Assembly (NCBI RefSeq): GCF_015291725.1
Contig: NZ_CP030038.1
Location: forward strand, 1,291,001 to 1,355,000
Source of the DNA: Bradyrhizobium sp. CCBAU 51765
GTDB taxonomy: Bacteria; Pseudomonadota; Alphaproteobacteria; Rhizobiales; Xanthobacteraceae
Direction: 5' to 3'
Length of the DNA: 64,000 nucleotides
Under the pieces are notes generated by a model that had not been told where the DNA came from, ran no database searches, and saw nothing but the letters and a program-made list of their open reading frames with translations. The position numbers and the translations under genes are program-made. The stretch's first letter is position 1. Every line of letters begins with the position of its first letter. Below are positions 25,175-33,922 of this stretch, one piece after another.

Positions 25175-27262
25175 ATGCCTCGCGACAGCGACAAAGACAA
25201 CGATTCCCGCGGCCGGCGAGGCCCGCCGAAGGGCCGGTCCGGCAAGCCGCGTGGCCCCGAGAAGAAGTTCGCCAAGCGCGGCCCTGAGGGCAGGGGCGAT
25301 GCCCGCCCGGCCCGTGGCGACCGCGACAGCCGTCCGCCTCGCGCCGACCGCGGGGATCGTCCGTTCCGCCGCCGCGAGGAGGGCGATGCCCCGCGCCGCG
25401 ATTTCAGCGACCGTCCGAAATTCAAGCGTGACGACCGTGGTGGCGAGGGGCGCGGCGAGCGCAGCTTCAAGCCGCGCGGCGACCGTCCGTTCTCCGACCG
25501 CACCTCGCGCGATGGCGAGAAGCGGCCGTTCAAGCCGCGCGGTGATCGTCCGTCCTATGGCGGCGACCGTCCGCCGCGCAGCCGGGATCGCGACGATTCC
25601 CGTCCGGCCGGCCGGTTCGGCGACAAGAAGTTCGGCGACAAGCGGCCCTATACGCCGCGCGGCGACCGTCCGGACCGCAAGTTCGACGGCGAGCGGAAGT
25701 TTTCGCGGGGCGCGCCCGATCGCAGCGATCGTCCGCGTGATTTTGGCGACCGCCCGCGCGGTGGCGAACGTAGCGGGTCCAAACCCTGGCAGAAGCGCGA
25801 TGCAGCACCGCGCGGCGACCGGCCGCCGCGCAAGGACTTCAGCAAGGGCCCGCGCAAGGATTTTGGCGACCGTGACCGCAGCGGGGACAAGCCCTGGCAG
25901 AAGCGCGAAGGCGGCGAGGACCGTCCCCGGTTCTCGCGTTCGCGCGACGATCGTCCGTCGGGCGAACGTCCGTTCCGCGAACGGCCCAAATTCGATCGCC
26001 CGCGCGATGATCGTCCGAAATTCGATCGGCCCCGTCGCGACGGCGATGGCGAGCGTGGCGGCGACCGTCCGAAATTCAACCGTCCTCGTGAGCGATCCGA
26101 GGGCCGTGCCGACTGGCACGAGCATCCGCGCAGCGAAGGCCGTTTCGGCGATCGTCCGCGCCGCCAAAACGAGGATGAGAGCAGGATTTTCGAGAAGCGC
26201 CCCGCCTTCGGCGGCCGCGGCGCCTATCGCCAGCGCGATCGCGATTTCGAGGGACGGCCGCGTCGCGAAGACGCGCCGAAGCCGAAGAAGGCCGGCGAGC
26301 GCATCGCAAAGGTGCTGGCGCGCGCGGGTCTTGCCTCGCGCCGCGACGCCGAGGAGATGGTCACGCAGGGCCGCGTCACGGTCAACGGCCGCGTGATCAA
26401 CTCGCCGGCGCTGGACGTGACGCAGAACGACGCCGTCGCCGTCGATGGCAAGCCGTTGCCGCCGCGCGAGCGCACGCGGCTGTTCCTCTATCACAAGCCG
26501 CGCGGGCTGATGACGACGCATGACGACCCCGAGGGACGTCCGACGGTGTTCGACAACCTGCCGGAAGGGTTGCCGCGCCTGATCAGCGTCGGCCGGCTCG
26601 ACTTCAACACCGAGGGCCTGTTGCTGCTCACCAATGACGGCGGGCTCGCGCGCACGCTCGAGCTGCCCGACACCGGCTGGCTGCGCCGCTATCGCGTCCG
26701 CGCCCATGGCGACGTCACGCAGGCGCAACTCGACGAGCTCAAGAACGGCATCGAGATCGAGGGCGTCAAGTATGGTCCGATCGAGGCGACGCTCGAGCGC
26801 GACCAGGGCGCCAATGTCTGGCTGGTGTTCGCGATCCGCGAAGGCAAGAACCGCGAGGTGCGCAATGTCTGCGCCCATCTCGGGCTCGAGGTGAACCGGC
26901 TGATCCGGGTCTCCTATGGCCCGTTCCAGCTCGGCGAGATCCCCGAGGGCCAGGTCGAGGAGGTCCGCTCGCGCGTGCTGCGCGAGCAGCTCGGCGACAA
27001 GGTGATCGAGAAGTCGGGCGCGCAGTTCGACGTACCGCAGAAATCGGCTGCAGCCGATGACGATGCGCCCCGCGAAAGCAAGCCCGCCAGCAAGCGCGCC
27101 GTGATCAACGACCGCAAGGGCCGCCGCGTGCTGGTGCAGCGCACCGGCAGCGAGGAGGCGCGGGAGCGCAACGAGATGGACGCGAGCGGCTACGGCCCGC
27201 CACGCCGTCCCAAGCGCGGTTATCACGGCAAGCGCGACCTGACGCCGCGGGACGGCGAGTAG
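25175..27262 (+). CDS. RluB-type pseudouridine synthase with long Arg/Asp/Gly-rich N-terminus
   Basis: A 695-residue protein. Residues 1-370 are low complexity, full of repeated GDRP, DDRPKF, DRPRR and KPRGDRP units, almost only Arg, Asp, Gly, Pro, Lys, Phe. From 372 an S4 RNA-binding domain follows (ERIAKVLARAGLASRRDAEE), then the RsuA/RluB catalytic domain with GRLDFNTEGLLLLTNDG (catalytic Asp about 475) and the C-terminal REGKNREVRNVC block. A further basic tail of about 70 residues ends it. The family modifies a uridine in 23S rRNA (near 2605 in RluB). AGGTGA lies 8 bases before the ATG. It is divergent from tadA and followed by rsmD. Confidence 0.9.
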   Translation: MPRDSDKDNDSRGRRGPPKGRSGKPRGPEKKFAKRGPEGRGDARPARGDRDSRPPRADRGDRPFRRREEGDAPRRDFSDRPKFKRDDRGGEGRGERSFKPRGDRPFSDRTSRDGEKRPFKPRGDRPSYGGDRPPRSRDRDDSRPAGRFGDKKFGDKRPYTPRGDRPDRKFDGERKFSRGAPDRSDRPRDFGDRPRGGERSGSKPWQKRDAAPRGDRPPRKDFSKGPRKDFGDRDRSGDKPWQKREGGEDRPRFSRSRDDRPSGERPFRERPKFDRPRDDRPKFDRPRRDGDGERGGDRPKFNRPRERSEGRADWHEHPRSEGRFGDRPRRQNEDESRIFEKRPAFGGRGAYRQRDRDFEGRPRREDAPKPKKAGERIAKVLARAGLASRRDAEEMVTQGRVTVNGRVINSPALDVTQNDAVAVDGKPLPPRERTRLFLYHKPRGLMTTHDDPEGRPTVFDNLPEGLPRLISVGRLDFNTEGLLLLTNDGGLARTLELPDTGWLRRYRVRAHGDVTQAQLDELKNGIEIEGVKYGPIEATLERDQGANVWLVFAIREGKNREVRNVCAHLGLEVNRLIRVSYGPFQLGEIPEGQVEEVRSRVLREQLGDKVIEKSGAQFDVPQKSAAADDDAPRESKPASKRAVINDRKGRRVLVQRTGSEEARERNEMDASGYGPPRRPKRGYHGKRDLTPRDGE

Positions 27263-27304
27263 GTCCAATGGGTGGAGCGAGCCTGGCACCGCGTAACTGG
27301 TTGT

Positions 27305-27391
27305 CATGGCCGGGCTTGACCCGGCCATCCACGTCTTGCTTGCGCCTACAGCTGAAGAACGTGGATGCCCGGGACAAGCCCGGGCATGACG
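27305..27391. repeat. palindromic repeat, GTCATGGCCGGGC family
   Basis: GTCATGGCCGGGCTTGACCC faces GGGACAAGCCCGGGCATGAC, with inner arms GGCCATCCACGT and ACGTGGATGCCC. It makes a nearly complete hairpin in the 139 bases between the pseudouridine synthase gene and rsmD. Confidence 0.8.
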
Positions 27392-27401
27392 GAGCGGTGT
27401 G

Positions 27402-27956
27402 ATGCGCGTCGTCGGTGGCAGGTTGAAGGGGCGCAATCTGGCCTCACCGTCCTCGCGCGACATCCGCCCCACGGCGGATCGGTTGCGCGAGTCCGTGTTC
27501 AACATCCTCGTGCACGCCTACGAGGATCCAATCCAGGACGCGCGCGTGCTCGATCTCTTCGCCGGCACCGGCGCGCTCGGTATCGAAGCCGCGTCACGCG
27601 GGGCGAAGTTCACGCTGTTCGTCGACAACGGTGCCGAGGCGCGTGCGCTGCTCCGTAGCAATGTCGAGGCGCTCGGCCTCGGCGGCGTCACCAAGGTCTA
27701 TCGCCGTGATGCCACCGATCTCGGCCCTGCGCATCCCGTCGAACCGTTCTCGCTGGTGTTCCTCGATCCGCCCTATGGCAAGGGATTTGCGGAGAAGGCG
27801 CTCGCGAGCCTGCGCGACGGCGGCTGGCTGACGCCGGGCGCGCTGCTGGTGGTGGAGGAAGCGAAGGCCGCGCAGTTCGTCACGCCCGAGGGGTTTGAGG
27901 AATTGGAGCGGCGCGCGTATGACGACACGGAGTTCGTGTTTTTGAGGAAGCCGTAG
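27402..27956 (+). CDS. rsmD: 16S rRNA (guanine(966)-N(2))-methyltransferase
   Basis: A 184-residue SAM-dependent methyltransferase of the RsmD family. It has the N-terminal MRVVGGRLKGRNLASP and RPTADRLRESVFNIL blocks, motif I VLDLFAGTGALGIEAASRG (about residues 46-64), and the catalytic DPPY at about 121-124. GGAG sits 7 bases before the ATG. An extra GTG three bases upstream is possible. It follows the pseudouridine synthase gene, separated by a palindromic repeat, so both rRNA modification genes may or may not share a transcript. Confidence 0.94.
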   Translation: MRVVGGRLKGRNLASPSSRDIRPTADRLRESVFNILVHAYEDPIQDARVLDLFAGTGALGIEAASRGAKFTLFVDNGAEARALLRSNVEALGLGGVTKVYRRDATDLGPAHPVEPFSLVFLDPPYGKGFAEKALASLRDGGWLTPGALLVVEEAKAAQFVTPEGFEELERRAYDDTEFVFLRKP

Positions 27957-27965
27957 CGTCACTGC

Positions 27966-28064
27966 GTAGGGTGGGCAAAGCGAAGCGTGCCCACCATCGA
28001 TGTCGAGTGCGCGGATACATGGTGGGCACGGCGCGCGAAGAGCGCGCGCCTTTGCCCACCCTAC
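27966..28064. repeat. palindromic repeat, GTAGGGTGGGC family, copy 2
   Basis: GTAGGGTGGGCAAAGCGAAG at the left and CGCCTTTGCCCACCCTAC at the right, with inner arms GTGCCCACCAT and ATGGTGGGCAC. It lies between the convergent rsmD and mutL stops. Same outer arms as the element at 1654-1743. Confidence 0.8.
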
Positions 28065-28075
28065 CGGAGCGCCAC

Positions 28076-29887
28076 TCACCTCCGTCCGAACAGCTTCTCC
28101 ACGTCGCTCAGCTTCAGCTCGACATAGGTCGGCCGGCCGTGATTGCACTGGCCGGAGTTCGGCGTCTCCTCCATCTCACGGAGCAGCGCGTTCATCTCCT
28201 CCGGTCTGAGCCTGCGGCCAGCGCGCACCGAGCCGTGGCAGGCCATGGTGGCGGCGACGTGCATCAGGCGGCGCTCCAGCGGCAGCGCCTCGTCCCACTC
28301 GGCCATGTGCTCGGAGAGATCGCGCAAGAGGCCGCCGGCATTGGTCTTGCCGAGCAGCGACGGCGTCTCGCGCACCGCGACCGCGCCGGGGCCGAAGGAT
28401 TCGATGGCGAGGCCGAACGAGGCCAGCTCCTCGCTGCGCTCCAGCAGGCGCTCCACCGTCGCCTCGTCCATCTCGACGATCTCGGGGATCAGGAGGATCT
28501 GCCGCTGCACGCCATTGGCAGCCAGCGAGGCCTTCAGCCGCTCGTAGACGATGCGCTCATGCGCGGCGTGCTGGTCGACGATGATCAGGCCGTCGCGGGT
28601 CTGCGAGACGATGTAGGTCTCGTGGATCTGCGTGCGCGCTGCGCCCAGCGGGCGATCGACGAGGTCGCCGCTTGGCTGTGATTCGAACCGCACGTCCGCG
28701 CTGGGCGCGCCGACATCGAATGCAGCCTGCACGCGCTCGGCGAAGGCGGGGGCGGCGGCGCCTTCGAAGGACGGCATGGGCGCGACCGGGGCGGCTGGAG
28801 AGACCCGCCAGTCCCAGCTAGCGGGACGCGGCGTGAAGGCAGGCCGGAACGAGGACAATGCGCTCTCGCCGCCGTTGGCGGCGGTGCGCCGGCCCTCGCG
28901 CGCGAGTGCTTCCTTCAGCCCGTGCACGATCAATGCACGCACAAGGCCGGCGTTGCGGAATCGTACCTCGGTCTTCGCCGGATGCACGTTGGCGTCGACC
29001 TCGCGCGGATCGAGCATGACGAACAGCGCCAGCACCGGGTGACGATCGCGCGGCAGGTAGTCGGAATAGGCGGCGCGCACCGCCCCCAGGATCAGCTTGT
29101 CGCGGACCGGCCGGCCGTTGACGAAGAGATATTGCCCGAGCGCGTTGGCCTTGGTCAGCGCCGGCGCCGCGGCATAGCCGTCGACCACGACGCCCTCGCG
29201 CTCGGCATGAACCTCGATGGCGTGGCTGCGGAATTCGGCTCCCAGAATATCGCCGAGCCGCGTCAGCCGTCCGGCGGCGCCGGGCAGGGCGGCGGCCCAG
29301 GTCACCGGCGCGCGCTCCTCGCCCGCGAGCGTGAAGGCAATGTCCGGCCGGGCCATGGCGAGGCGCCGCACCACCTCGCGGATGGCTTCCGCCTCGGTGC
29401 GATCGGTCTTCAAGAACTTCAGTCGCGCCGGCGTCGCGTAGAAGAGGTCGCCAACCTCGACGCGGGTGCCGTGGGCCAGCGCAGCCGGCATGATCTCGGA
29501 CTTCGCGCCGCCCTCGACGGTGAGAGCCCAGGCATGCGGTTCGCCGGCATGTCGCGTGGTGATCGAGAGACGCGCTACCGAGCCGATCGAGGGCAGGGCC
29601 TCGCCGCGGAACCCGAGGGTGCGGATCTGGAGCAGGTCCTCGTCGTCGAGCTTGGAGGTGGCGTGGCGCTCGACCGCGAGCGAGAGATCCTTTGCGGTCA
29701 TGCCGCTGCCGTCGTCAGTGATACCGATCCGCCGCCGCCCGCCGCCGTCGGTGAAGACGTCGATCCGGCTCGCGCCGGCGTCAATGGCGTTCTCGACCAG
29801 CTCCTTGACCACGCTCGCCGGACGTTCCACCACCTCGCCGGCGGCGATGCGGTTGACGACCTGTTCGGGTAATTGGCGGACGGGCAT
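28076..29887 (-). CDS. mutL: DNA mismatch repair protein MutL
   Basis: A 603-residue GHKL ATPase of mismatch repair. The N-terminal ATPase has IAAGEVVERPASVVKELVEN (about residues 12-31), DDGSGM (about 58) and TRGTRV-like HGTRVEV sites. A low-complexity linker (about 335-420) follows. The C-terminal dimerisation domain contains DQHAAHERIVYE near residue 430, which fits the DQHA-x2-E-x4-E metal-dependent endonuclease motif. So this MutL should nick DNA itself, as expected in organisms without MutH. Length is normal (about 600). Confidence 0.96.
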   Translation of the reverse strand: MPVRQLPEQVVNRIAAGEVVERPASVVKELVENAIDAGASRIDVFTDGGGRRRIGITDDGSGMTAKDLSLAVERHATSKLDDEDLLQIRTLGFRGEALPSIGSVARLSITTRHAGEPHAWALTVEGGAKSEIMPAALAHGTRVEVGDLFYATPARLKFLKTDRTEAEAIREVVRRLAMARPDIAFTLAGEERAPVTWAAALPGAAGRLTRLGDILGAEFRSHAIEVHAEREGVVVDGYAAAPALTKANALGQYLFVNGRPVRDKLILGAVRAAYSDYLPRDRHPVLALFVMLDPREVDANVHPAKTEVRFRNAGLVRALIVHGLKEALAREGRRTAANGGESALSSFRPAFTPRPASWDWRVSPAAPVAPMPSFEGAAAPAFAERVQAAFDVGAPSADVRFESQPSGDLVDRPLGAARTQIHETYIVSQTRDGLIIVDQHAAHERIVYERLKASLAANGVQRQILLIPEIVEMDEATVERLLERSEELASFGLAIESFGPGAVAVRETPSLLGKTNAGGLLRDLSEHMAEWDEALPLERRLMHVAATMACHGSVRAGRRLRPEEMNALLREMEETPNSGQCNHGRPTYVELKLSDVEKLFGRR

Positions 29888-30134
29888 GAATTCGATCGGG
29901 CTCGGTCTTGGATTCGTTGACGTTCTATTCTAGGCCGTGTTGCGTCAAAAGCATGCGTTGGGCAACAGCCGCATGACGGGCTGGGGAAGAAGACCCCCTA
30001 TCACATTGAAGACATTGGACGTTCGGGACAATGCCGCGGTGTCGATGGACCGGCTGTCGGCCGTGGTTGTGATTGTGAGGCGCCGGGCAGCGGTGTAGCA
30101 TCGTGAAAAAACGGCAACAGGACGGGAGGACGCC

Positions 30135-30452
30135 ATGTGCCATCTCTTCGCGCATCAGCCCCAACGCGATTACGAGTCCCAGACACGGTCTTTGCGGATC
30201 GGTGGGCACTGCACGTCGATCCGTCTGGAAATGGCGTTCTGGGACACGCTGGAGGAGATCGCGGCCAAGGAGAGCATGAGCCTCGGCAAGTTCCTGACCA
30301 CGCTCTACAACGAGGTGCTCGACCATCATGGCGAGGTCAACAATTTCGCCTCGCTGCTGCGCTGCTCCTGCCTGATCTATCGATCTCGAAGCGTTGCGCC
30401 GGTCCGGGAGTTCAAGGCGATTGTTGCGCCCATTCTCGACGCGGCCGAATAG
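30135..30452 (+). CDS. ribbon-helix-helix domain-containing protein
   Basis: A 105-residue protein with a ribbon-helix-helix domain (RHH_4 type) at about residues 18-72: RSLRIGGHCTSIRLEMAFWD is the strand and first helix, then LEEIAAKESMSLGKFLTTLY is the second helix region. The tail LLRCSCLIYRSRS has two Cys. GGGAGG lies about 5 bases before the ATG. The family contains DNA-binding and aryl-sulfate-sulfotransferase-associated regulators. It stands alone; no toxin partner is next to it. Its target is unknown. Confidence 0.85.
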   Translation: MCHLFAHQPQRDYESQTRSLRIGGHCTSIRLEMAFWDTLEEIAAKESMSLGKFLTTLYNEVLDHHGEVNNFASLLRCSCLIYRSRSVAPVREFKAIVAPILDAAE

Positions 30453-30501
30453 CTGCTGAACCCTCGGTGTCGTCCATCGGGCTACGCGAGTCCCTCCACA
30501 T

Positions 30502-30617
30502 CGTCATTGCGAGGAGCTCGCGACAAAATTGCGTAGCAATTTTGCGCTGATGCAACGAAGCGACCAGAATCCTTCCGCGCCGGCAGTCTGGATTGCTTCG
30601 CTTCGCTCGCAACGACG
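30502..30617. repeat. palindromic repeat, CGTCATTGCGAG family, copy 2 with nested palindrome
   Basis: The same outer family as 11547-11633 (CGTCATTGCGAGGAG left, CTTCGCTCGCAACGACG right, AATCCAGA-type inner arms). The left arm is interrupted by a perfect extra hairpin, CAAAATTGC-GTA-GCAATTTTG at 30524-30544, absent from copy 1. It follows the RHH gene and lies at the end of the GMC operon. Confidence 0.8.
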
Positions 30618-30645
30618 GGGGAGAGAGCGGTTTGCCCGTCGGGCG

Positions 30646-32214
30646 TTAGATCTCCTTCTTCTGCATCGCACCGGCGATGTAGTCCGCCTGCCGGATCGCG
30701 AGCGCGACGATGGTCAGCGTCGGGTTGCAGGCCGCGCCGCTGGTGAACTGGCTGCCGTCCGAGACGAACAGGTTCTTGATGTCGTGGCTCTGCCCGAACT
30801 TGTTGACCACGCCGTCCCGGGGCTTTTCGCTCATCCTGTTGGTGCCGAGATTGTGCGTGCTCGGATAGGGCGGTGTCGGATAGGTCACGGTGGCGCCGAC
30901 GGCGTCATAGACCGCGGCGCCCTGCTTGTAGGCGTGCGCGCGCATCGCGACGTCGTTGGGATGGTCGTCGAAATGCACGCTCGCGACCGGCTGACCGAAC
31001 TTGTCCTTCACGACCGGATCGAGCGTGATGCGGTTGGTCTCCTGCGGCATGTCCTCGCCGACCAGCCACATGCCGGCCATGCGCGGGTAGCCGTCGAGCG
31101 CGGACGTGAACGAGCGTCCCCAGGCGCCGGGGTTGAGGAACGCCGCCATGAACGGCAGGCCGATCGACAGCGTCTCCATCTCATAGCCGCCGACGAAGCC
31201 GCGCTTGGGATTGTTGGCGGCCTCGTCGCGGATGATGCCGGCCATGGTGGTGCCGCGATACATGTGCACCGACTTCTCGAACACCGCGTAGACGCTGCCG
31301 GTCATGTGACGCATGTAGTTGCGGCCGACCTGACCGCTGGAGTTGGCGAGGCCATCGGGGAACATGGGCGAGGCGCTGTTGAGCAGCAGCCGCGGGCTCT
31401 CGATCGAGTTGCCGGCCACCGCAACGATGCGCGCCTTCTGACGCTGCATGGCGCCTTGCTCGTCGGCGTAGACGACACCGGTGACCTTGCCGCTTGCGTC
31501 GTGCTCGATCTTCACCACCATGCTGCCGGGGCGGACCTCGAGATTGCCGGTCGCCTCGCCCTTGGGGATCTCGGTGTAGAGCGTCGACCATTTGGCGCCG
31601 GATTTGCAGCCCTGGAAGCAGAAGCCGATCTGCTGGCACGAGCCCCGTCCGTCGCGCGGCTGACTGTTGATGGCCATGTTGCCGGTGTGCACGGTCTTGT
31701 AGCCGAGCTTCTTCGCGCCGGCCTCCAGCACCTTGAAGTTATTGTTGCCGGGCAGGCCGGGAATGCCGTTGGTGCGAGTCACGCCCATCTTGTTCTCGGC
31801 CTTCGCGTACCACGGCTCCATCTCGGCGAGCGTGACCGGCCAGTCCAGCAGGTTTGCACCGGGAATGTTGCCGTAGGTGCTCTTCACTCTGAACTCGTGC
31901 TCGTCGAAGCGCAGCGAGGCGCCGGCCCAATGCACGGTCGAGCCGCCGACCGCCTTGACGATCCACGCGGGAAGACCGGAAAAATCCTTGGCGACGCGCC
32001 ATGTGCCCGACGTGGTGCGCGCATCGGTCCAGGCGAGCTGGGAGAAGCTCTCCCATTCGTCGTTGATGAAGTCGTGGTTCTCGATGCGGGGACCTGCCTC
32101 GAGAATGACGACCTTGACGCCTTTCTGCGCGAGCTCGTTGCCCAGCGTGCCGCCGCCTGCACCGGAGCCGACGATCACCACGACGCTGGAGTCGTTCAGA
32201 TCGAATTTTGCCAT
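30646..32214 (-). CDS. GMC family FAD-dependent oxidoreductase (periplasmic dehydrogenase large subunit)
   Basis: A 522-residue flavoprotein. The FAD site is VVIVGSGAGGGTLGNELAQK (about residues 11-30). GGSTVHWAGASLRFDEHEF is the flavin-attachment-like region. The C-terminal HNLGTNRMSEKP and NPTLTIVALAIRQADYIAG blocks carry the His/Asn pair of this family. It resembles gluconate-2-dehydrogenase/fructose-dehydrogenase large subunits. It has no export signal of its own, and probably rides through Tat with the small subunit encoded just upstream. AGGAGAA precedes the ATG. The substrate (sugar, alcohol or sugar acid) is unknown. Confidence 0.9.
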   Translation of the reverse strand: MAKFDLNDSSVVVIVGSGAGGGTLGNELAQKGVKVVILEAGPRIENHDFINDEWESFSQLAWTDARTTSGTWRVAKDFSGLPAWIVKAVGGSTVHWAGASLRFDEHEFRVKSTYGNIPGANLLDWPVTLAEMEPWYAKAENKMGVTRTNGIPGLPGNNNFKVLEAGAKKLGYKTVHTGNMAINSQPRDGRGSCQQIGFCFQGCKSGAKWSTLYTEIPKGEATGNLEVRPGSMVVKIEHDASGKVTGVVYADEQGAMQRQKARIVAVAGNSIESPRLLLNSASPMFPDGLANSSGQVGRNYMRHMTGSVYAVFEKSVHMYRGTTMAGIIRDEAANNPKRGFVGGYEMETLSIGLPFMAAFLNPGAWGRSFTSALDGYPRMAGMWLVGEDMPQETNRITLDPVVKDKFGQPVASVHFDDHPNDVAMRAHAYKQGAAVYDAVGATVTYPTPPYPSTHNLGTNRMSEKPRDGVVNKFGQSHDIKNLFVSDGSQFTSGAACNPTLTIVALAIRQADYIAGAMQKKEI

Positions 32215-32245
32215 ATGCGTTCTCCTGAACCGTTGGGGTGGCGAT

Positions 32246-32794
32246 CTAAGCCTTCGGCAGCCAGTCGATGTCGGCAAAGCCGCGGTTGATGTAGCCGCCG
32301 AGCTCGGCGGAGGAGCCCTCGTAGCCGAACCGCGGCCAGACCTCTTTCTGGTTGTAGAGCGAGACGACGAGATCGCCGCGTACCTTCTGGAAAAAGGCGC
32401 TTTGCTCGATCTCCTTCAGGAGCACAACGCGGTCGGCTTCCCAGGCCACTTCGACATAAGGCACCTTGTGGCGGTCGCGCGCGTTCTGATCGAGCCGCGC
32501 AATGCCGTCGCTGATCAGCGATTTGACGGCGGGATCCTTCGCCGCCTTGCCGTCCCACGGCTTGATCGCGGTGATGTAGTAGCTGTCGCCGAGCACGTCG
32601 TGCGGATAAATATCGCGCGCGACCTTCAGCAGCGTCTTCATCGTGGCGGGTGAGAGTGCGCTCGTCTCTTCGGCCCAGGCGTTGTCGATGCTGACGCCAA
32701 CGCTGGTCGCAACGGCCGCGACCGGCACGGCGGTGGCCGCGCCCTTGAGAAAGACGCGGCGGCTGTGCTTGCTTCGACGATCGATTTCTCTCAT
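32246..32794 (-). CDS. gluconate 2-dehydrogenase subunit 3 family protein, Tat signal
   Basis: A 182-residue small subunit with a clear Tat signal (SRRVFLKGAATAVPVAAVAT, residues 11-30, cleavage near AWA at about 41). The mature part has the family's LLKVARDIYPHDVLGDSYY and FGYEGSSAELGGYINRGFADIDWLP C-terminus. Such subunits bind the GMC flavoprotein and carry it through the Tat pore. It lies 31 bases upstream of the GMC gene and 35 bases downstream of the VOC gene. Confidence 0.9.
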   Translation of the reverse strand: MREIDRRSKHSRRVFLKGAATAVPVAAVATSVGVSIDNAWAEETSALSPATMKTLLKVARDIYPHDVLGDSYYITAIKPWDGKAAKDPAVKSLISDGIARLDQNARDRHKVPYVEVAWEADRVVLLKEIEQSAFFQKVRGDLVVSLYNQKEVWPRFGYEGSSAELGGYINRGFADIDWLPKA

Positions 32795-32829
32795 GGCATG
32801 TCCTCCGTAGATTTTTGATTTTGGTTTGG

Positions 32830-33225
32830 TCAGTTGAAACGGCCGCCCCGCTGGATCACTTCGATCTTGTAGCCATCGGGGTCACTGACGAAGAAGAAGC
32901 GCGCCAGCGTTCGGCCGTCGTGCTTGAAATCGCGTAAGGGGCCCGGTGCGAGCTTTTCGCGTTCGAAGCGGGCATGCTCGGCATCGATGTCCTCGACCAC
33001 CACGGCGAGATGGCCGTAGCCGTCGCCGAGTTGGTACGGCTCCTTGCGATCGAAATTCACCGTCAGCTCGACCTCGAAAGGCGAGGAGGGGTGACGCAGA
33101 TAGATCAGGGCGAAGTCCGCGAACTTCAAATGGTCGGTGACCTCCAGGCCGAAGGCACGCTTGTAGAAGTCGAGCGAGCGCGCCTCCTCCAGCACGCGGA
33201 TCATGGAATGGACCGGCTTTGCCAT
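32830..33225 (-). CDS. VOC family protein (glyoxalase I-like)
   Basis: A 131-residue vicinal-oxygen-chelate protein. Two beta-alpha-beta-beta-beta units: MAKPVHSMIRVLEEARSLDF with YKRAFGLEV, then YGHLAVVVEDIDAEHARFE and ARFFFVSDPDGYKIEVIQRG. The metal ligands fit lactoylglutathione lyase: His 6, Glu of FEVEL (about 52), His of GHLAVVVED (about 72) and Glu of KIEVIQ (about 124). It starts directly after the cytochrome stop. A glyoxalase inside a dehydrogenase operon could remove a reactive aldehyde or 2-oxoaldehyde product; that is inference. Confidence 0.88.
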   Translation of the reverse strand: MAKPVHSMIRVLEEARSLDFYKRAFGLEVTDHLKFADFALIYLRHPSSPFEVELTVNFDRKEPYQLGDGYGHLAVVVEDIDAEHARFEREKLAPGPLRDFKHDGRTLARFFFVSDPDGYKIEVIQRGGRFN

Positions 33226-33630
33226 TCAGTTCAGCTCCTTGAGGTAAGTGATGATGGCGGCGCGTGTCTCGGGCCTGGCCTGCCGATAGGCCATGATCAC
33301 ACCGGGGATGACGGCTTGCGGATTGGCCAGCCACGCGTCCAGCCGGGCCTCGTCCCAGGTGAAGTCAGCTTTGGCGAGGCCGTCCGAATAATGAAAGCCC
33401 TCGACCTTGCCGGCGGCCCGGCCCACGATTCGGACCAGCGGCGGACCTTGTCGCATCGGGTCCGAGAGATTGGTGGTATGGCACACCGCGCATTGCTGCT
33501 TGAACAGCGTCGCGCCATCCGGCGGCTTTGCCGCCGGCAATGGCATCTGCGCGTCGGCGCCTCGCGCCATCAGCACCATCGCGGTGCACAATCCCAGCAC
33601 GATCGTGCGCATCGCCAAGAGCTCGCTCAT
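33226..33630 (-). CDS. periplasmic c-type cytochrome
   Basis: A single-heme cytochrome c of about 134 residues with a signal peptide (MRTIVLGLCTAMVLMARGADA). The heme motif is CAVCH in a QQCAVCHTTNLSD context. The distal Met is likely in PGVIMAYRQ. Starts at 33630 (used), 33612 (the MRT codon) and 33654 (TTG) are all open; none has a strong ribosome site. It abuts the VOC gene (TGA then ATG) and heads the four-gene operon. It would take electrons from the GMC flavoprotein. Confidence 0.85.
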   Translation of the reverse strand: MSELLAMRTIVLGLCTAMVLMARGADAQMPLPAAKPPDGATLFKQQCAVCHTTNLSDPMRQGPPLVRIVGRAAGKVEGFHYSDGLAKADFTWDEARLDAWLANPQAVIPGVIMAYRQARPETRAAIITYLKELN

Positions 33631-33922
33631 CCACGTCAAATCCAGCGTGTGCAAACTCTAGTCGGCGTCAAAGATGTGGTGGTAGTAGCGGGCTGTTTCG
33701 CGGCAAGCGGAAACGTGTGGGGCGCGTGTGATGTTCCGCGGCGCCTTATATGCGGAGCACAATTCCGCGAAACCGCCGTCAAATCCCTCAACGATCACCA
33801 CACCATCCGGATTGCATGACGATCACGCCGCTCGAACTCTCGACGCGATGACATGGCCGGTGCAGATGAGCGGCGTGGGGAGCCGCCGAGCCGTTCCTCG
33901 CGAAAGAATCCAGGAGAAATGG

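Noticed and set aside
25175..26285. Regular repeats of the GDRP type as a CRISPR array or DNA satellite
   Set aside because: They are in-frame codon repeats of one protein with variable length, without constant spacers.
25169..27505. 778-residue open frame on the minus strand opposite the pseudouridine synthase
   Set aside because: It is the mirror of the repetitive GC-rich Arg/Asp coding sequence. It has no domain, no start signal and Ala/Arg/Thr-biased composition.
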